Positions 44,761-55,041 of a DNA stretch of 64,000 nt are shown here, in pieces (the stretch's first letter is position 1; each line of letters opens with the position of its first letter). The notes under the pieces were generated by a model, which was given only the letters and a program-made list of their open reading frames with translations, was not told the DNA's origin and made no database searches. Where the stretch lies: NCBI RefSeq assembly GCF_900634625.1, contig NC_041040.1, positions 4,049,556 to 4,113,555 on the forward strand. Direction: 5' to 3'. Made by a program: the position numbers and the translations under genes. Origin of the DNA: Parambassis ranga (Eukaryota; Chordata; Actinopteri; Ambassidae).

Positions 44761-45437
44761 TTTTTATTGAGTCTTTTTAAAAACGTTTATAGTGAACTGA
44801 CTTTTTTAAATGTTAATGCTGGCAGCACGCCGCGTTATTAAACTGGTATGGGCCAGTCCTGATGTGTTTGTTTTTTAATTTTATCATGTTAAGAGCCTTG
44901 TGGAGTATTTATGTTAGAAGTTACGCATGTAATAAAAACACTTGTCCGATAAACTGAAAACCTGCCGCTCACGTTTTCCACTGCCAAGTTTTTCTGTTTG
45001 AAACAATTAAAGTTATAAATGTAGGCTCAGACGGCACCAAACTGTTGGCTTGTGCCTACACAGTTCAGAAGCTAAACACCATCTCAGCTTTGGCTCGTCC
45101 TTTGAAGAGCAGCAGTGTTCTATAAGGGACCAGGTCACAGGTGTGACTACAGCTCTCTCTCTCTCTCTCTCTACACAGAAACTATCTCTGACATGTAAAC
45201 CAGAGGAAGTGAGTGAGCACAATAACAAAAGACATTCACTGACTGGAAGGAACAGAAACGACTGGTTACATGATCCTTGAAGAACAACACATAATCTGAA
45301 CTGTATGTACACTAACATGTACGACACACTCATTCATATGCAGCATAAGAAGATTCATATTACTGTATTACAATATGGACAAAAGCTTTATGGATGGAAT
45401 ATCTGAATTTTACAAGAGTATCAGACAGAGAACTGAC

Positions 45438-45611
45438 CCCAGAGTCTGCAGTCTGCAATCTGGACTCTGCAGAACGCCACACAGCTGCTTCACACCTGAA
45501 TCCTGCAGGTTGTTCTCATTCAGGTCCAGATGTGTCAGATGGGAGGGGTTGGACTTCAGAGCTGAGGCCAGAGAAGCACAGCTGATCTCTGACAGACTGC
45601 AGCCCTTCAAT
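45438..45611 (-). CDS. NLR gene 2, LRR exon
   Basis: A 174-nt LRR exon reading LKGCSLSEISCASLASALK and LTHLDLNENNLQDSGV. The donor is GGG|GTCAGT, and QTLG replaces the usual QTLR. Phase is conserved. It lies about 0.5 kb downstream (in gene orientation) of the BEL insertion, so gene 2 must splice across that element to use it. Confidence 0.83.
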
Positions 45612-45974
45612 CTGAATAGAAATAACAGATGAAAGAATAACAGATGAAATGATTGATAATCAATCAGATGACTTTAAATGATCAGATCTATGTGTGTGTT
45701 CTCATCAACATGTCAGCAACATTCACACCTGTTTATGTCAACACAGATCAATAACCTGCTGCTGACCTCAGTCAGTCTGTCATTACAGGATCAATATACG
45801 ATCACACATGTTGGAACACAAACTGTTCATCATTTCATTCCAGCCAATCAGAGAGCTTCTTACATGGACAGTTATCTGGGAACCAGTGAAGAGACGCTAG
45901 AACAGCAGAGATATGATCCCTTTGGCTGCTTCCTGTCAGAACTCTAGCTGCTGCTTCTGGACCAGCTGCAGCTG

Positions 45975-46160
45975 TTCATGCAGTAAAGTGGACATCCTGA
46001 CAATAGTGAGCTGCAGTAGTCCAGTCTAGAAGTAACAAAAGCATGGAGGAGTTTTTCAGCATCACTCTGAGAGAGGATGCTCTGAGGTGGAAGAAGCGGT
46101 CTGAGAGACCTGTTTCATATGAGGGATAGACCACATGTCCTGATCAAAGAGAACTCCGAA
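45975..46160 (-). mobile_element. Teleost dispersed repeat, left half, split by the BEL element
   Basis: 'gagctgcagtagtccagtct', then 'gcatggaggagtttttcagc' and 'atgtcctgatcaaagag' form a very common teleost repeat. Its continuation ('gttcctcacagtcggattgg', 'gagctcagtttggtctgag') begins at 53,658, so the BEL element interrupted a single older copy. Unit A retains only the far right part from 26,091. Confidence 0.6.
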
Positions 46161-46548
46161 TGTAGCTACACTGGTTCGAATAAATATTGGCCACGCATCG
46201 TACAGATGTCTTTTTAGGGGTTTTATTCTCTCCTCAAAACCAAACACCAGACACCGTCTGTGACACCGTGAAAACGTGTGCGCCTGTCGAACCACATGTA
46301 GAGTAATACGCTTTCTCTCAGAACGTGCATCACATTGCATTCATGCTAGCGTACCCATAATACCTTGGTGTAAATTAACTTCCGGCCATGTGACCTCTGC
46401 TCTTTGCTTTGTAAATAAACATTCAAATAAAGAAGAAAATTAAACAATAGTTCATTTTAACTAAATTATTATTTCTTCTTCTTATGTTTTAACACATTTA
46501 ACATCAACTTAAAAATCTTTCACTAAACCTATTTATGTGACAGTTACA
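46161..46548 (-). mobile_element. BEL element 3' LTR (388 bp)
   Basis: It begins TGTAGCTACACTGG and ends CAGTTACA, preceded by the target duplication CCGAA (46,156-46,160). It looks identical to the other LTR over its full length. On the minus strand it holds a polyadenylation signal AATAAA (near 46,222). A purine-rich GGTGGGAG immediately before it on the minus strand is the probable polypurine tract. Confidence 0.93.
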
Positions 46549-46644
46549 CTCCCACCAAATTACTAAGATTTATGAAAACCTTGCATGAATAAATCTAGTA
46601 ATTTCCTGAACTTATCAATGGTGTGTATACCAACTTAACAGACT

Positions 46645-49600
46645 TTAGTTACTTTCTACAAGCACAACCAACTTGTGAATGGGACGCTCTACAATAGAAG
46701 GAGTAGAAAGTTGATGACCATCTTTCCCTAACTTCTTATTTCCCAGTTGTATGGTGACCTTTCTCACAAGACCATCTTCATCTTCACAAACATCCTGCAC
46801 TCTTCCTAATTTCCATTCATTGCGGGAAAGACCTTCTTCTTTCACAATGACAACATCTCCTATCTTTACATTTCTCCTTGAAGCATGCCAGCATTGTCTG
46901 AGGGAGATGGCTGCCAGATATTCCTTCCTCCATCTACTCCAAAACTGCTCAGTTAAATACTGAACTCTGCGCCAACGTTTTTTGGCATATAGATCCTCTG
47001 CCACAAATTTTCCTGGTGGAGGCAGTGGGACGGAGGTTTTCATTGTGAGCAGGTGGTTAGGGGTGAGTGGCTCTAGGCTTTTCGGATCGTTTAGGCTGTC
47101 AGTAGTGAGTGGGCGGCTGTTTACAATCGACATTGCTTCGTAGAAGAATGTTCTCAAAGAGGCGTCATCTAACCTGCCAGCACTTTTCGCAAAGACCCAA
47201 CTCAAAACACTCCTAACTGTCCTTATTTGCCGTTCCCAGACACCTCCCATGTGACTTGCATCTGGCACATTCATAATGAAATCACACTGCTTATCACTCA
47301 GAAAGGTAGTCAATCTGTCTCTGTCCACTTCTCCTAGTGTCTTTGTTAGCTCATTCTTCGCTCCAACAAAATTTGTGCCTTGGTCAGACCTTATTTGTCT
47401 CACAGCTCCACGGATGGCTATAAAACATCTCAATGCATTTATGAAGGCATCAGTTGTTAGATCTTCAAGAACTTCAATGTGAACTGCCCTTGAGGATAAA
47501 CAAGTCAATATGAGACCATATCTCTTACACTCTTTTCGGCCTTGTTTTGTGTAGAATGGCCCAAAACAATCCATTCCAACATATGAGAAAGGAGGGGAAG
47601 GATCCACACGGTCAACCGGTAAATCTGCCATTCTTTGTGTTTCAGTAGGCCTACGAGCTCTCCGACATGTAACACATTGCCTGATGTGATAAGCCACCAC
47701 TTTGCTGCCACTGACAATCCAGTATCCATTAGCTCTTAGCTCATTGAGAGTCTGACTTCTACCCTGGTGCTGAGTCTTCTCATGACAGTAGTCTAAGATC
47801 AGATGCGTGATCACGCCCTCTTTAGGTAGTATTACTGGATGTTTCAGGTTAAGTGGCAAGGAAGACTGCTTCAATCGCCCGCCTACCCTGAGAACACCGT
47901 CCAACAAGACTGGATCAAGTTGAGACAGCGGGTGATGGTGTGGTAGTTTGTTGTCATTCAACAGCCTCATTTCTTCTTTGAAGGCTTCCCTTTGTGCCAA
48001 TTTTACCAGCACAACACTTGCCTGACGTCTGTCTTCAACACTTATGAATCTGGGCAGTTTGTCTCTGTGTGCTAATCGCTGGATTCGTGCAACTACATTG
48101 AGTAATGTGTGCCATTTTGAGAATCGACTGAATCTTTCTAAAAAGTTGTCTTCTATGACATTTGTTTGCAGTACTTGTGTTGTTCTGACTTCAGGATCTC
48201 CCACCAAGAGCTCTGGTGATAGCTTAGCAGGTTCAATCTCTCTTTCCCACAAAAATCTGGGACCAGTGAGCCAACAAGAACTAATCAGCTCTGCTATACG
48301 GAGACCCCTAGACGCATGGTCAGCAGGATTTTGGTCAGACTCAACATAGTACCACTGTCCTGGGTCAGTTGCTTGTCGTATTCTTTGGACTCGATTTGCC
48401 ACGAAAACATGGAATCTTCTGGCCTCATTGTTAATGTAGCCTAAAACTACCTGGGAATCAGTCCAAAAGTACTCTTGATCAATCTTGAGCTCAAGCTCCT
48501 CTTTTAGCATGCTGCTAACTGCAGATGAGACCACTGCAGCTGTCAACTCAAGCCTAGGGATGGTTACAACTGTTGTGGGTGCAACCCTAGCTTTTCCTAT
48601 GATTAATGAGCAATGCACTCTGTCTTTACTTAACACTCGGATATATGAGCATTGTCCATATCCCTGGCTACTTGCATCTGAGAAATGATGAAGTTCTATT
48701 CTCTGGACTTTCCCTAGCTCTGTTGGAATGAGACATCTTGGGATCTGGACCTGCTGCAGGTTCCTCAGATCATACAGCCAACCTTCCCATTGTGGTTTTA
48801 AATCTCCAGGCAGTGGTTCGTCCCATGCAATGCCCTTTCGGCACATCTCCTGTAGTATTTTCTTGCCCAATAGAAGAAAGGGAGCTAGGAAGCCTAAGGG
48901 ATCAAATACAGAGGCTATAACTGAGAGTATCCCTCGCCTTGTTGCTGGCTTCTCTTCCATAGTGACTTTGAAGGAAAAGGTGTCACTGTTCACACACCAC
49001 TTTACTCCTAGCACACTCTGTAGTGGTAGGTCAGGATGAGTGAGATCAACATCATGAACTCCGCTGGCTCGTTCACTGTCAGGGATTGACTCCAAAACTT
49101 CCCTATTGTTGGAGATAAACTTGTGAAGATGCAATCTTCCCTTTGCACATACTTCTTGTGCTTCTCGGACAAGTTTGATGGCAGCATCCACTGTCTCCAC
49201 ACTGATGAGACCATCATCCACGTAGAAGTTCTTCTTGATAAAGTCGGCAGCAACAGGAAACTCATTTTCATTTTGACATGCCAAATATTTCATTCCATAA
49301 TTCGCACATCCAGGAGACGATGCTGCTCCAAAGAGATGGACTCTCATGCGATAATCTTTTGGTTCAGAGCTTGTGTCGCCGTCCTCCCACCAAAGAAACC
49401 TTAAGTAATCCCGGTCCTCTGGACTCACATGAAACCTGTGGAACATTTTCTCGACATCACAGATTACAGCGATTGGGTGTTTTCTGAACCTGCAGAGCAC
49501 ACCAGTGAGCCCATTTGTGAGGTCTGGTCCCGTTAATAAGTGATCATTCAGAGCTATGCCTTCATACTTGGCAGAACAGTCAAATACAACCCTTATTTTT

Positions 49601-52600
49601 CCCGGTTTTCTTGGGTGATAAACACCTTGGTGGGGGATATACCACACATTTCCTTTATTTGGTTGGTTTTCAACCTTTTCTGCATCACCATCTTTAAAAA
49701 CACCTTCCATGAATTTGGTGTAGTCATCTTTGAATTTTGCGTTTTTCTCCAATTTTCTTTTTAAATGTGTCAACCTGACCATTGCTAGCTTCTTGTTTTC
49801 TGGCAGATGTGGGCGTGTCTTAAAGGGCAGTGGCATTTCCAGGTGCCCATCTGCATTCTGGTGTATTTGCTGATTTAACAGCTGCGTGAACAGTATGTCA
49901 TCCTGTGAAATGCTCCTTTCACCAGTATTAGTGTCTCTGAAATCTGATTCAAGGGCTCTGATGACATTCAGTGGTGTCAATGAAGGCAGCTCTTTAACAG
50001 ACACACGATGACACAGACCTGTCACTTCTTTAGACTTTGCAACTTGTGGTGATCTTCCAACAATACTCCAGCCTAAGTCAGTTTTGATGCCATATGGATC
50101 CTCATCACCCCCTGTAATGACTTGACGTGGTGTCAGTGCTCTTGGACAATCATAACCAATTAGGAGGCCAACCTTGCAATCCATCCTCTCTGGTATTTCC
50201 TTCACTATACTGTTTAAATGGTTCCATCTTTTGGCAGTATCAGGTGTGGGAATGTGTGAACGCTCCAGTGGGATAAAGTCTCTGGTATAAGCAGGTGGCA
50301 AGTTGATAAAGCTTTGAGAATGGAAACCTCTAACTCTAAGGCCACTAACTCTCTCACTCTGAACGATGGAATCTTTTCCCATCATAGTAGTAAGCTTCAA
50401 CTTGATTGGCTCTGACCCCGCACCCACTTCTCCACATACCTCCTTATCTACAAAGGTGTTGGTACTCTGTGTGTCCAGGAGGGCGTACACTAAGCTCTCT
50501 GCCACAGGGTTAGTGCTTGAAGAAATCCATACAGGCACTATCATGGACGTACTCCCACCATCGCTTTTTTCTACACTACAAGAGAGAGAAGATGTGTTCT
50601 CATCCACCTGCGTAGCATTAGCAGATGAGTCTGCTACAGAGGGACGGTCTTCATGAAGTGGTGTGGGATGATGTTTTTTACATATCCCACATGTGGCTTT
50701 ACTTTTGCAGTCCTTCGAATTATGTCCTCTCCTAAGACACCCAAAGCACAGGTTGTTATCCAATATGAACTTCCTTTTTTCCTCTTTAGACTTGTTGGAG
50801 AATTCCTGACATTTGTAGATTGAGTGATTTGCTCCACAATACATGCATGTGATTTGGTCAGACAATGGACTGTTCACTTTCCAGGATGTATTTGCATCTT
50901 TGGGCCTGTTATTAGCCACACTGTTTGTTTTTGTCACAGGATGTGATTTCTCTGACACTGTTGCATTTGTAACAAACGCATTAGCTTTTGGACGCCTTAC
51001 ATCTCTAGATGGCTTTTCTTCAGTGTGCTTTATTGCTTGGAATGATGTTACAGGATTACATGCAATTTCTGCCTCTTGTGACACGAACTCTGCAAACTCT
51101 TTGAAACTGGGGTACTCCTCACTCTTTCTCAGTTGCTTTGTGACATGCCGATTCCAGCGGGAGGTCACCCAGTCAGGAAGTTTCTGTAGCATCTTTTGAT
51201 TTTCTTCGCAATCGTTTAACACTTGGAGACCTTTGACATGTGGTAAGGCATTACTACAGGCAGTCAGGAAGTCACTGAATTGTCTGAGCTTAAAGGACTC
51301 TCTTGAACCTATCTTTGGCCAGCTGCTCAGTTTATCTCTAAATGCTCTCTGGATTACAAAGGGATGACCATATCGTGCATTCAGTACCTCCCATGCCTGC
51401 TGATAAGCCTCATCATCTTTCCTGTAGAAGCTTCCTTCCAAAACAGATTGTGCTTCACCACTGATGTACTTCTGGAGATAGAATAGCCTGTCAGCTGGGT
51501 TTGTGCATCTTCTTTCAATTAAGGCTTTGAATTTTGTACTCCACTCCAGAAACTTTAGCGGGTCTCCTGTAAAGACTGAGGGCTCTGGTGCAGGGAGTCT
51601 GGTAAGGGACATTGTGTCATGTAATGCTTGTATTAAAGCTGCTTCATGGTTAGTATGATTGGTCTGCTCTTTATCATTGCCCTCACATGCTTGCTCTTTT
51701 TTCACTTCCTTAGCAGGTACTGGAGAACAACTTGCCATTTTCCTGTGCTCTGTTTTGCTTCCACTGCTAGCCTCACTTGAATCAGCTTCAGAGTACACCT
51801 TAAGCTTTGCTGCAATAACTTGAAGATCTCTCTGATTTTCCAGTCTCTTAAGTTCTTGCTTTTGGGCAGCAATAGCTTCCTCCATTTTCACCTCTGCCTG
51901 TTTAGCTGCCAATTCTGCAGCACATTCTGCTCTTTTTGCTGCAATGATCTGCTGCTCTAACACATAGCTGGAGTGGTGGCTAGAAGCAGTGAATTTGGAG
52001 CTTTTAAGGTCAAACACTGATTGAGCATGCTCTTTGTCTAGTACTACACACAGTCTGGAATTTTCTGCTTCAGCATCAAACTCCTCCATGCCCACCTCAC
52101 TCATGCGTACCTTCATTAGTCCCATTATATCATTCGTTACTGCTGTGCAGGAGTCCACCTTTCTTCTGACATCTGTAGAGGGTGTTGACTGAGACCGTAT
52201 ACTTTCATACACATCTCTCACTTGTGCCTCCATACCCTCAACATTGTCCATTAGGTCAGCCAAGTCTTGGTCTGAACATTCTTCTTTAAGTTTGGTGCGT
52301 GCAGCTCTAACATGTTCTTTCCAACTTTCATACACCTTGAAGAATTTGCTTTCTTTTTGAGAAGCCTCTTGTTGCTTGAATTCTTGCATCTTGAGTGTTA
52401 TCTTTCTCTCCCGTGAAGACTTCCTGGGTTCTACCTTCTCTGCTGCACTTGTACTGTGCTCTGTTGATCGGTGCATTTTCATTTTTGCATGGATATCACC
52501 TATGCATGACTCTAGTCTGTCCCTTTCAGCTTCATCAGTCTGAATTTTTAATTGTACTCTTAGTCTTACTAATTCAGCTTGCATATGTTCAATTGGTTCA

Positions 52601-52641
52601 TCATATTCACCAATTTGTGACTGATCATCATGAACTGACAT
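46645..52641 (-). CDS. BEL/Pao retrotransposon Gag-Pol polyprotein, intact
   Basis: This is a single 1,998-codon frame with no stop. N-terminal helical/coiled-coil regions (about 1-110 and 225-275) precede a DUF1759-type gag domain (about 345-500, LPAPEPSVFTGDPLKFLEWS). Zinc knuckles CMYCGANHSIYKC (599-611) and CFGCLRRGHNSKDC follow. The aspartic protease is marked by LLDTQST (about 723). The reverse transcriptase (about 995-1160) has FYVDDGL. The RNase H region (about 1315-1445) has FSDAS, LEL and WTDSQ. The integrase has an H2C2 finger (CVTC at 1656) and acidic residues in MDCFGPF, RSDQGTN and WERQIR. Length and domain order are those of complete BEL elements; no env frame follows. It makes particles that copy the element by reverse transcription. 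The same strand as NLR gene 2, and the open frame with identical LTRs, imply very recent insertion. Confidence 0.96.
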   Translation of the reverse strand: MSVHDDQSQIGEYDEPIEHMQAELVRLRVQLKIQTDEAERDRLESCIGDIHAKMKMHRSTEHSTSAAEKVEPRKSSRERKITLKMQEFKQQEASQKESKFFKVYESWKEHVRAARTKLKEECSDQDLADLMDNVEGMEAQVRDVYESIRSQSTPSTDVRRKVDSCTAVTNDIMGLMKVRMSEVGMEEFDAEAENSRLCVVLDKEHAQSVFDLKSSKFTASSHHSSYVLEQQIIAAKRAECAAELAAKQAEVKMEEAIAAQKQELKRLENQRDLQVIAAKLKVYSEADSSEASSGSKTEHRKMASCSPVPAKEVKKEQACEGNDKEQTNHTNHEAALIQALHDTMSLTRLPAPEPSVFTGDPLKFLEWSTKFKALIERRCTNPADRLFYLQKYISGEAQSVLEGSFYRKDDEAYQQAWEVLNARYGHPFVIQRAFRDKLSSWPKIGSRESFKLRQFSDFLTACSNALPHVKGLQVLNDCEENQKMLQKLPDWVTSRWNRHVTKQLRKSEEYPSFKEFAEFVSQEAEIACNPVTSFQAIKHTEEKPSRDVRRPKANAFVTNATVSEKSHPVTKTNSVANNRPKDANTSWKVNSPLSDQITCMYCGANHSIYKCQEFSNKSKEEKRKFILDNNLCFGCLRRGHNSKDCKSKATCGICKKHHPTPLHEDRPSVADSSANATQVDENTSSLSCSVEKSDGGSTSMIVPVWISSSTNPVAESLVYALLDTQSTNTFVDKEVCGEVGAGSEPIKLKLTTMMGKDSIVQSERVSGLRVRGFHSQSFINLPPAYTRDFIPLERSHIPTPDTAKRWNHLNSIVKEIPERMDCKVGLLIGYDCPRALTPRQVITGGDEDPYGIKTDLGWSIVGRSPQVAKSKEVTGLCHRVSVKELPSLTPLNVIRALESDFRDTNTGERSISQDDILFTQLLNQQIHQNADGHLEMPLPFKTRPHLPENKKLAMVRLTHLKRKLEKNAKFKDDYTKFMEGVFKDGDAEKVENQPNKGNVWYIPHQGVYHPRKPGKIRVVFDCSAKYEGIALNDHLLTGPDLTNGLTGVLCRFRKHPIAVICDVEKMFHRFHVSPEDRDYLRFLWWEDGDTSSEPKDYRMRVHLFGAASSPGCANYGMKYLACQNENEFPVAADFIKKNFYVDDGLISVETVDAAIKLVREAQEVCAKGRLHLHKFISNNREVLESIPDSERASGVHDVDLTHPDLPLQSVLGVKWCVNSDTFSFKVTMEEKPATRRGILSVIASVFDPLGFLAPFLLLGKKILQEMCRKGIAWDEPLPGDLKPQWEGWLYDLRNLQQVQIPRCLIPTELGKVQRIELHHFSDASSQGYGQCSYIRVLSKDRVHCSLIIGKARVAPTTVVTIPRLELTAAVVSSAVSSMLKEELELKIDQEYFWTDSQVVLGYINNEARRFHVFVANRVQRIRQATDPGQWYYVESDQNPADHASRGLRIAELISSCWLTGPRFLWEREIEPAKLSPELLVGDPEVRTTQVLQTNVIEDNFLERFSRFSKWHTLLNVVARIQRLAHRDKLPRFISVEDRRQASVVLVKLAQREAFKEEMRLLNDNKLPHHHPLSQLDPVLLDGVLRVGGRLKQSSLPLNLKHPVILPKEGVITHLILDYCHEKTQHQGRSQTLNELRANGYWIVSGSKVVAYHIRQCVTCRRARRPTETQRMADLPVDRVDPSPPFSYVGMDCFGPFYTKQGRKECKRYGLILTCLSSRAVHIEVLEDLTTDAFINALRCFIAIRGAVRQIRSDQGTNFVGAKNELTKTLGEVDRDRLTTFLSDKQCDFIMNVPDASHMGGVWERQIRTVRSVLSWVFAKSAGRLDDASLRTFFYEAMSIVNSRPLTTDSLNDPKSLEPLTPNHLLTMKTSVPLPPPGKFVAEDLYAKKRWRRVQYLTEQFWSRWRKEYLAAISLRQCWHASRRNVKIGDVVIVKEEGLSRNEWKLGRVQDVCEDEDGLVRKVTIQLGNKKLGKDGHQLSTPSIVERPIHKLVVLVESN

Positions 52642-53264
52642 AATGCATTCTATCTGGTCAACACAATATGAACATGTAAATCTCTAGAATAACACCTGTT
52701 ATTTTCACCTTTTCAAAAATCCTATTACACTCTATGCTTATGCATTTGCATTGTTAAATGGACATTTATCACTAACACAATGATTGTAGAGTGAAGAAAG
52801 GAACTTAGTGGCTATAATAATGTAAAATCAGGACTATGTCTCACTTAAACCACAATTTCCAAAGGATATCTTGTTATTTTGTTGTCCATCACTTGTGGGG
52901 TGATACAGTCAAACCTGATGACTCTGTTGATTCACTCTGATGAACCGCAGTGGAGTGAAGCTAGCACCTCTTGGAGCTTGTAGAGAGGATGTTTGTGAAG
53001 CTGTGGCATAGGCTGGTCAGTAGCTCCCTCTGCTGGCGAAACGGCGATACACTCTCTCTCTCTGTCTCTGGTTATTTGCATGCCGTGATTCGGAGCAGAC
53101 TCGTCCGTCTTCTCCCGTAAACCAGCGAGTCACCGTTCCAGCGCCTTCACTGGCGATCGTCTGGCCACACGCTTCCTCTGCGACGGCGTGGTCTCCTCTC
53201 TTCTCCTCGCGCCCGCGGTGGTCGTCACTCTGAACTCTCGGCCATCTTGGCGTTACGTTTTCAC
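52642..53264 (-). mobile_element. BEL leader between 5' LTR and polyprotein
   Basis: This untranslated leader follows the right LTR. A tRNA-complementary primer site could not be assigned with confidence: the sequence after the LTR reads GTGAAAACGTAACGCC, and a TGG occurs some 20 bases in. A CTCF-like motif is at 53,023-53,036. A short frame spanning the LTR end and leader has no known domain. Confidence 0.7.
53023..53036 (-). promoter_or_regulatory. CTCF-like motif in the BEL leader
   Basis: The minus strand reads CCAGCAGAGGGAGC, 13 of 14 to the CTCF core. If bound, each new element copy would carry a site into its insertion locus. Confidence 0.3.
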
Positions 53265-53652
53265 TGTAGCTACACTGGTTCGAATAAATATTGGCCACGC
53301 ATCGTACAGATGTCTTTTTAGGGGTTTTATTCTCTCCTCAAAACCAAACACCAGACACCGTCTGTGACACCGTGAAAACGTGTGCGCCTGTCGAACCACA
53401 TGTAGAGTAATACGCTTTCTCTCAGAACGTGCATCACATTGCATTCATGCTAGCGTACCCATAATACCTTGGTGTAAATTAACTTCCGGCCATGTGACCT
53501 CTGCTCTTTGCTTTGTAAATAAACATTCAAATAAAGAAGAAAATTAAACAATAGTTCATTTTAACTAAATTATTATTTCTTCTTCTTATGTTTTAACACA
53601 TTTAACATCAACTTAAAAATCTTTCACTAAACCTATTTATGTGACAGTTACA
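53265..53652 (-). mobile_element. BEL element 5' LTR (388 bp)
   Basis: Read by eye it is base-for-base the same as 46,161-46,548. It is followed by the target duplication CCGAA at 53,653-53,657. The element therefore spans 7,492 bp. Confidence 0.93.
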
Positions 53653-53657
53653 CCGAA

Positions 53658-53870
53658 GTTCCTCACAGTCGGATTGGAGGCCAAAGTGATGCCGTCCAGA
53701 GAGAGAATGTTATCATATAATCTAGATCTGAGATGTTTGGGCCAAAAACAATGAGCTCAGTTTGGTCTGAGTCTAACAGTGAAAAGTTGGAGGTCATCCA
53801 GTCCTTTCATAGACAAACATGTTCATGTCTGTTTCTATAGAACCTTTGATTGTACTTATAGATTATTGAA
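53658..53870 (-). mobile_element. Teleost dispersed repeat, right half, split by the BEL element
   Basis: Continuation of the repeat interrupted at 46,160, merging into unit-B-specific NLR intron sequence that matches unit A from 26,091 onward. Confidence 0.55.
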
Positions 53871-54213
53871 CATCTACAAGTGGTCCATCCTCACAAGCAG
53901 ACTGAGGGTTTTGTTCTGTATCTGGTAACATTGGAGTCAGATTCTCAGCAGATTTCTTCACAGACAGAAAGAATGATCACTGACACCAACGACTCTTTAA
54001 TGCACCTGTGAACACCAGACAAGCTGATCTGTCATCAGACCACTGAGGACTGAGGAGACACCTGCTGATATGAAGGACCATGATGCTCCTTCATTCAAAC
54101 TGTCTGTGCTCCCTGTTCTGTCTGTCAGTCCTGACAGGTGCTCTGTGCAGTCTGAGACAAACTGGACCTCCATTCTTCATAAACCTGATCATAAATAATA
54201 ACAGAGAACTGAC

Positions 54214-54390
54214 CTCAGAGTCTGCAGTCTGCAGTGAGGACTCTGCAGTCCAGAACACAGCTGCTCCACTCCTGAATCATGCAGCAAAATGTTGTAGTTC
54301 AGGTCCAGTTCTGTCAGATGGGAGGGGTTGGACTTCAGAGCTGAGCCCAAGACTTCACAGTGAGTCTCTGAGAGTCCACATTTAGAAAGT
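54214..54390 (-). CDS. NLR gene 2, first LRR exon after NACHT
   Basis: A 177-nt exon, counterpart of 26,539-26,712, reading LSKCGLSETHCEVLGSALK and LTELDLNYNILLHDSGV. It has one codon more than gene 1 in the loop after the beta strand. Acceptor ATCACAG and donor GAG|GTCAGT are intact. Confidence 0.85.
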
Positions 54391-55041
54391 CTGTGATGAC
54401 AGAAACATCAGAAAACATGTTATTATGAAAGAGGACACTTTATATGGACTTCATCTGAAGACAGCTGGACACGTCCTGTTGGACATGTTGCTCTGCACAT
54501 CAGTGGCTCAGCTCATCTGATCTGACTGTGTTTGACATAAAACAATAATCCTCATCAGACTGTTAATCTGTGCTGTAATCTGCAGATGAAGGCAGAGAAC
54601 ATGGAGTTTCATTCAGGCCTCCATGCTGTCCACAGTCTGTCAGTGAGATCTGACCAACGTCTGAGTCCACAGAGTCACCATGAGGATGTCTTCATCAGAG
54701 ACACATTCTGAGTGTTCTTACTGAGCGGCTGCTGCAGCTACAGTTACACACTGATGTCAACAATGATCAGATTTGTATAGAAACACACACAAACAGAAGA
54801 ACATCTGTCAAATGGAACAATGATTAGAAACAACAAGAAAACTTCTTCATTCATTTAACAGCTTTAAACAGAAGCAGCTGAAAAATCCACGTTTTCACAG
54901 CTGAAGAACATCTGAGACAAAAACACAGCTGACATGTTCCAATGAACACATGGACCTCTGAAGAACCACACAGTGTGGATCTGTGAAGCCCTGAACCACT
55001 AATCTACGCTGATTCACAATCATCATCACATCTGGACTCAC

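Noticed and set aside
46062..46340. 92-codon frame also seen at 53,253-53,444
   Set aside because: Lies in the BEL LTR; its duplication reflects the LTR pair, not a conserved gene.
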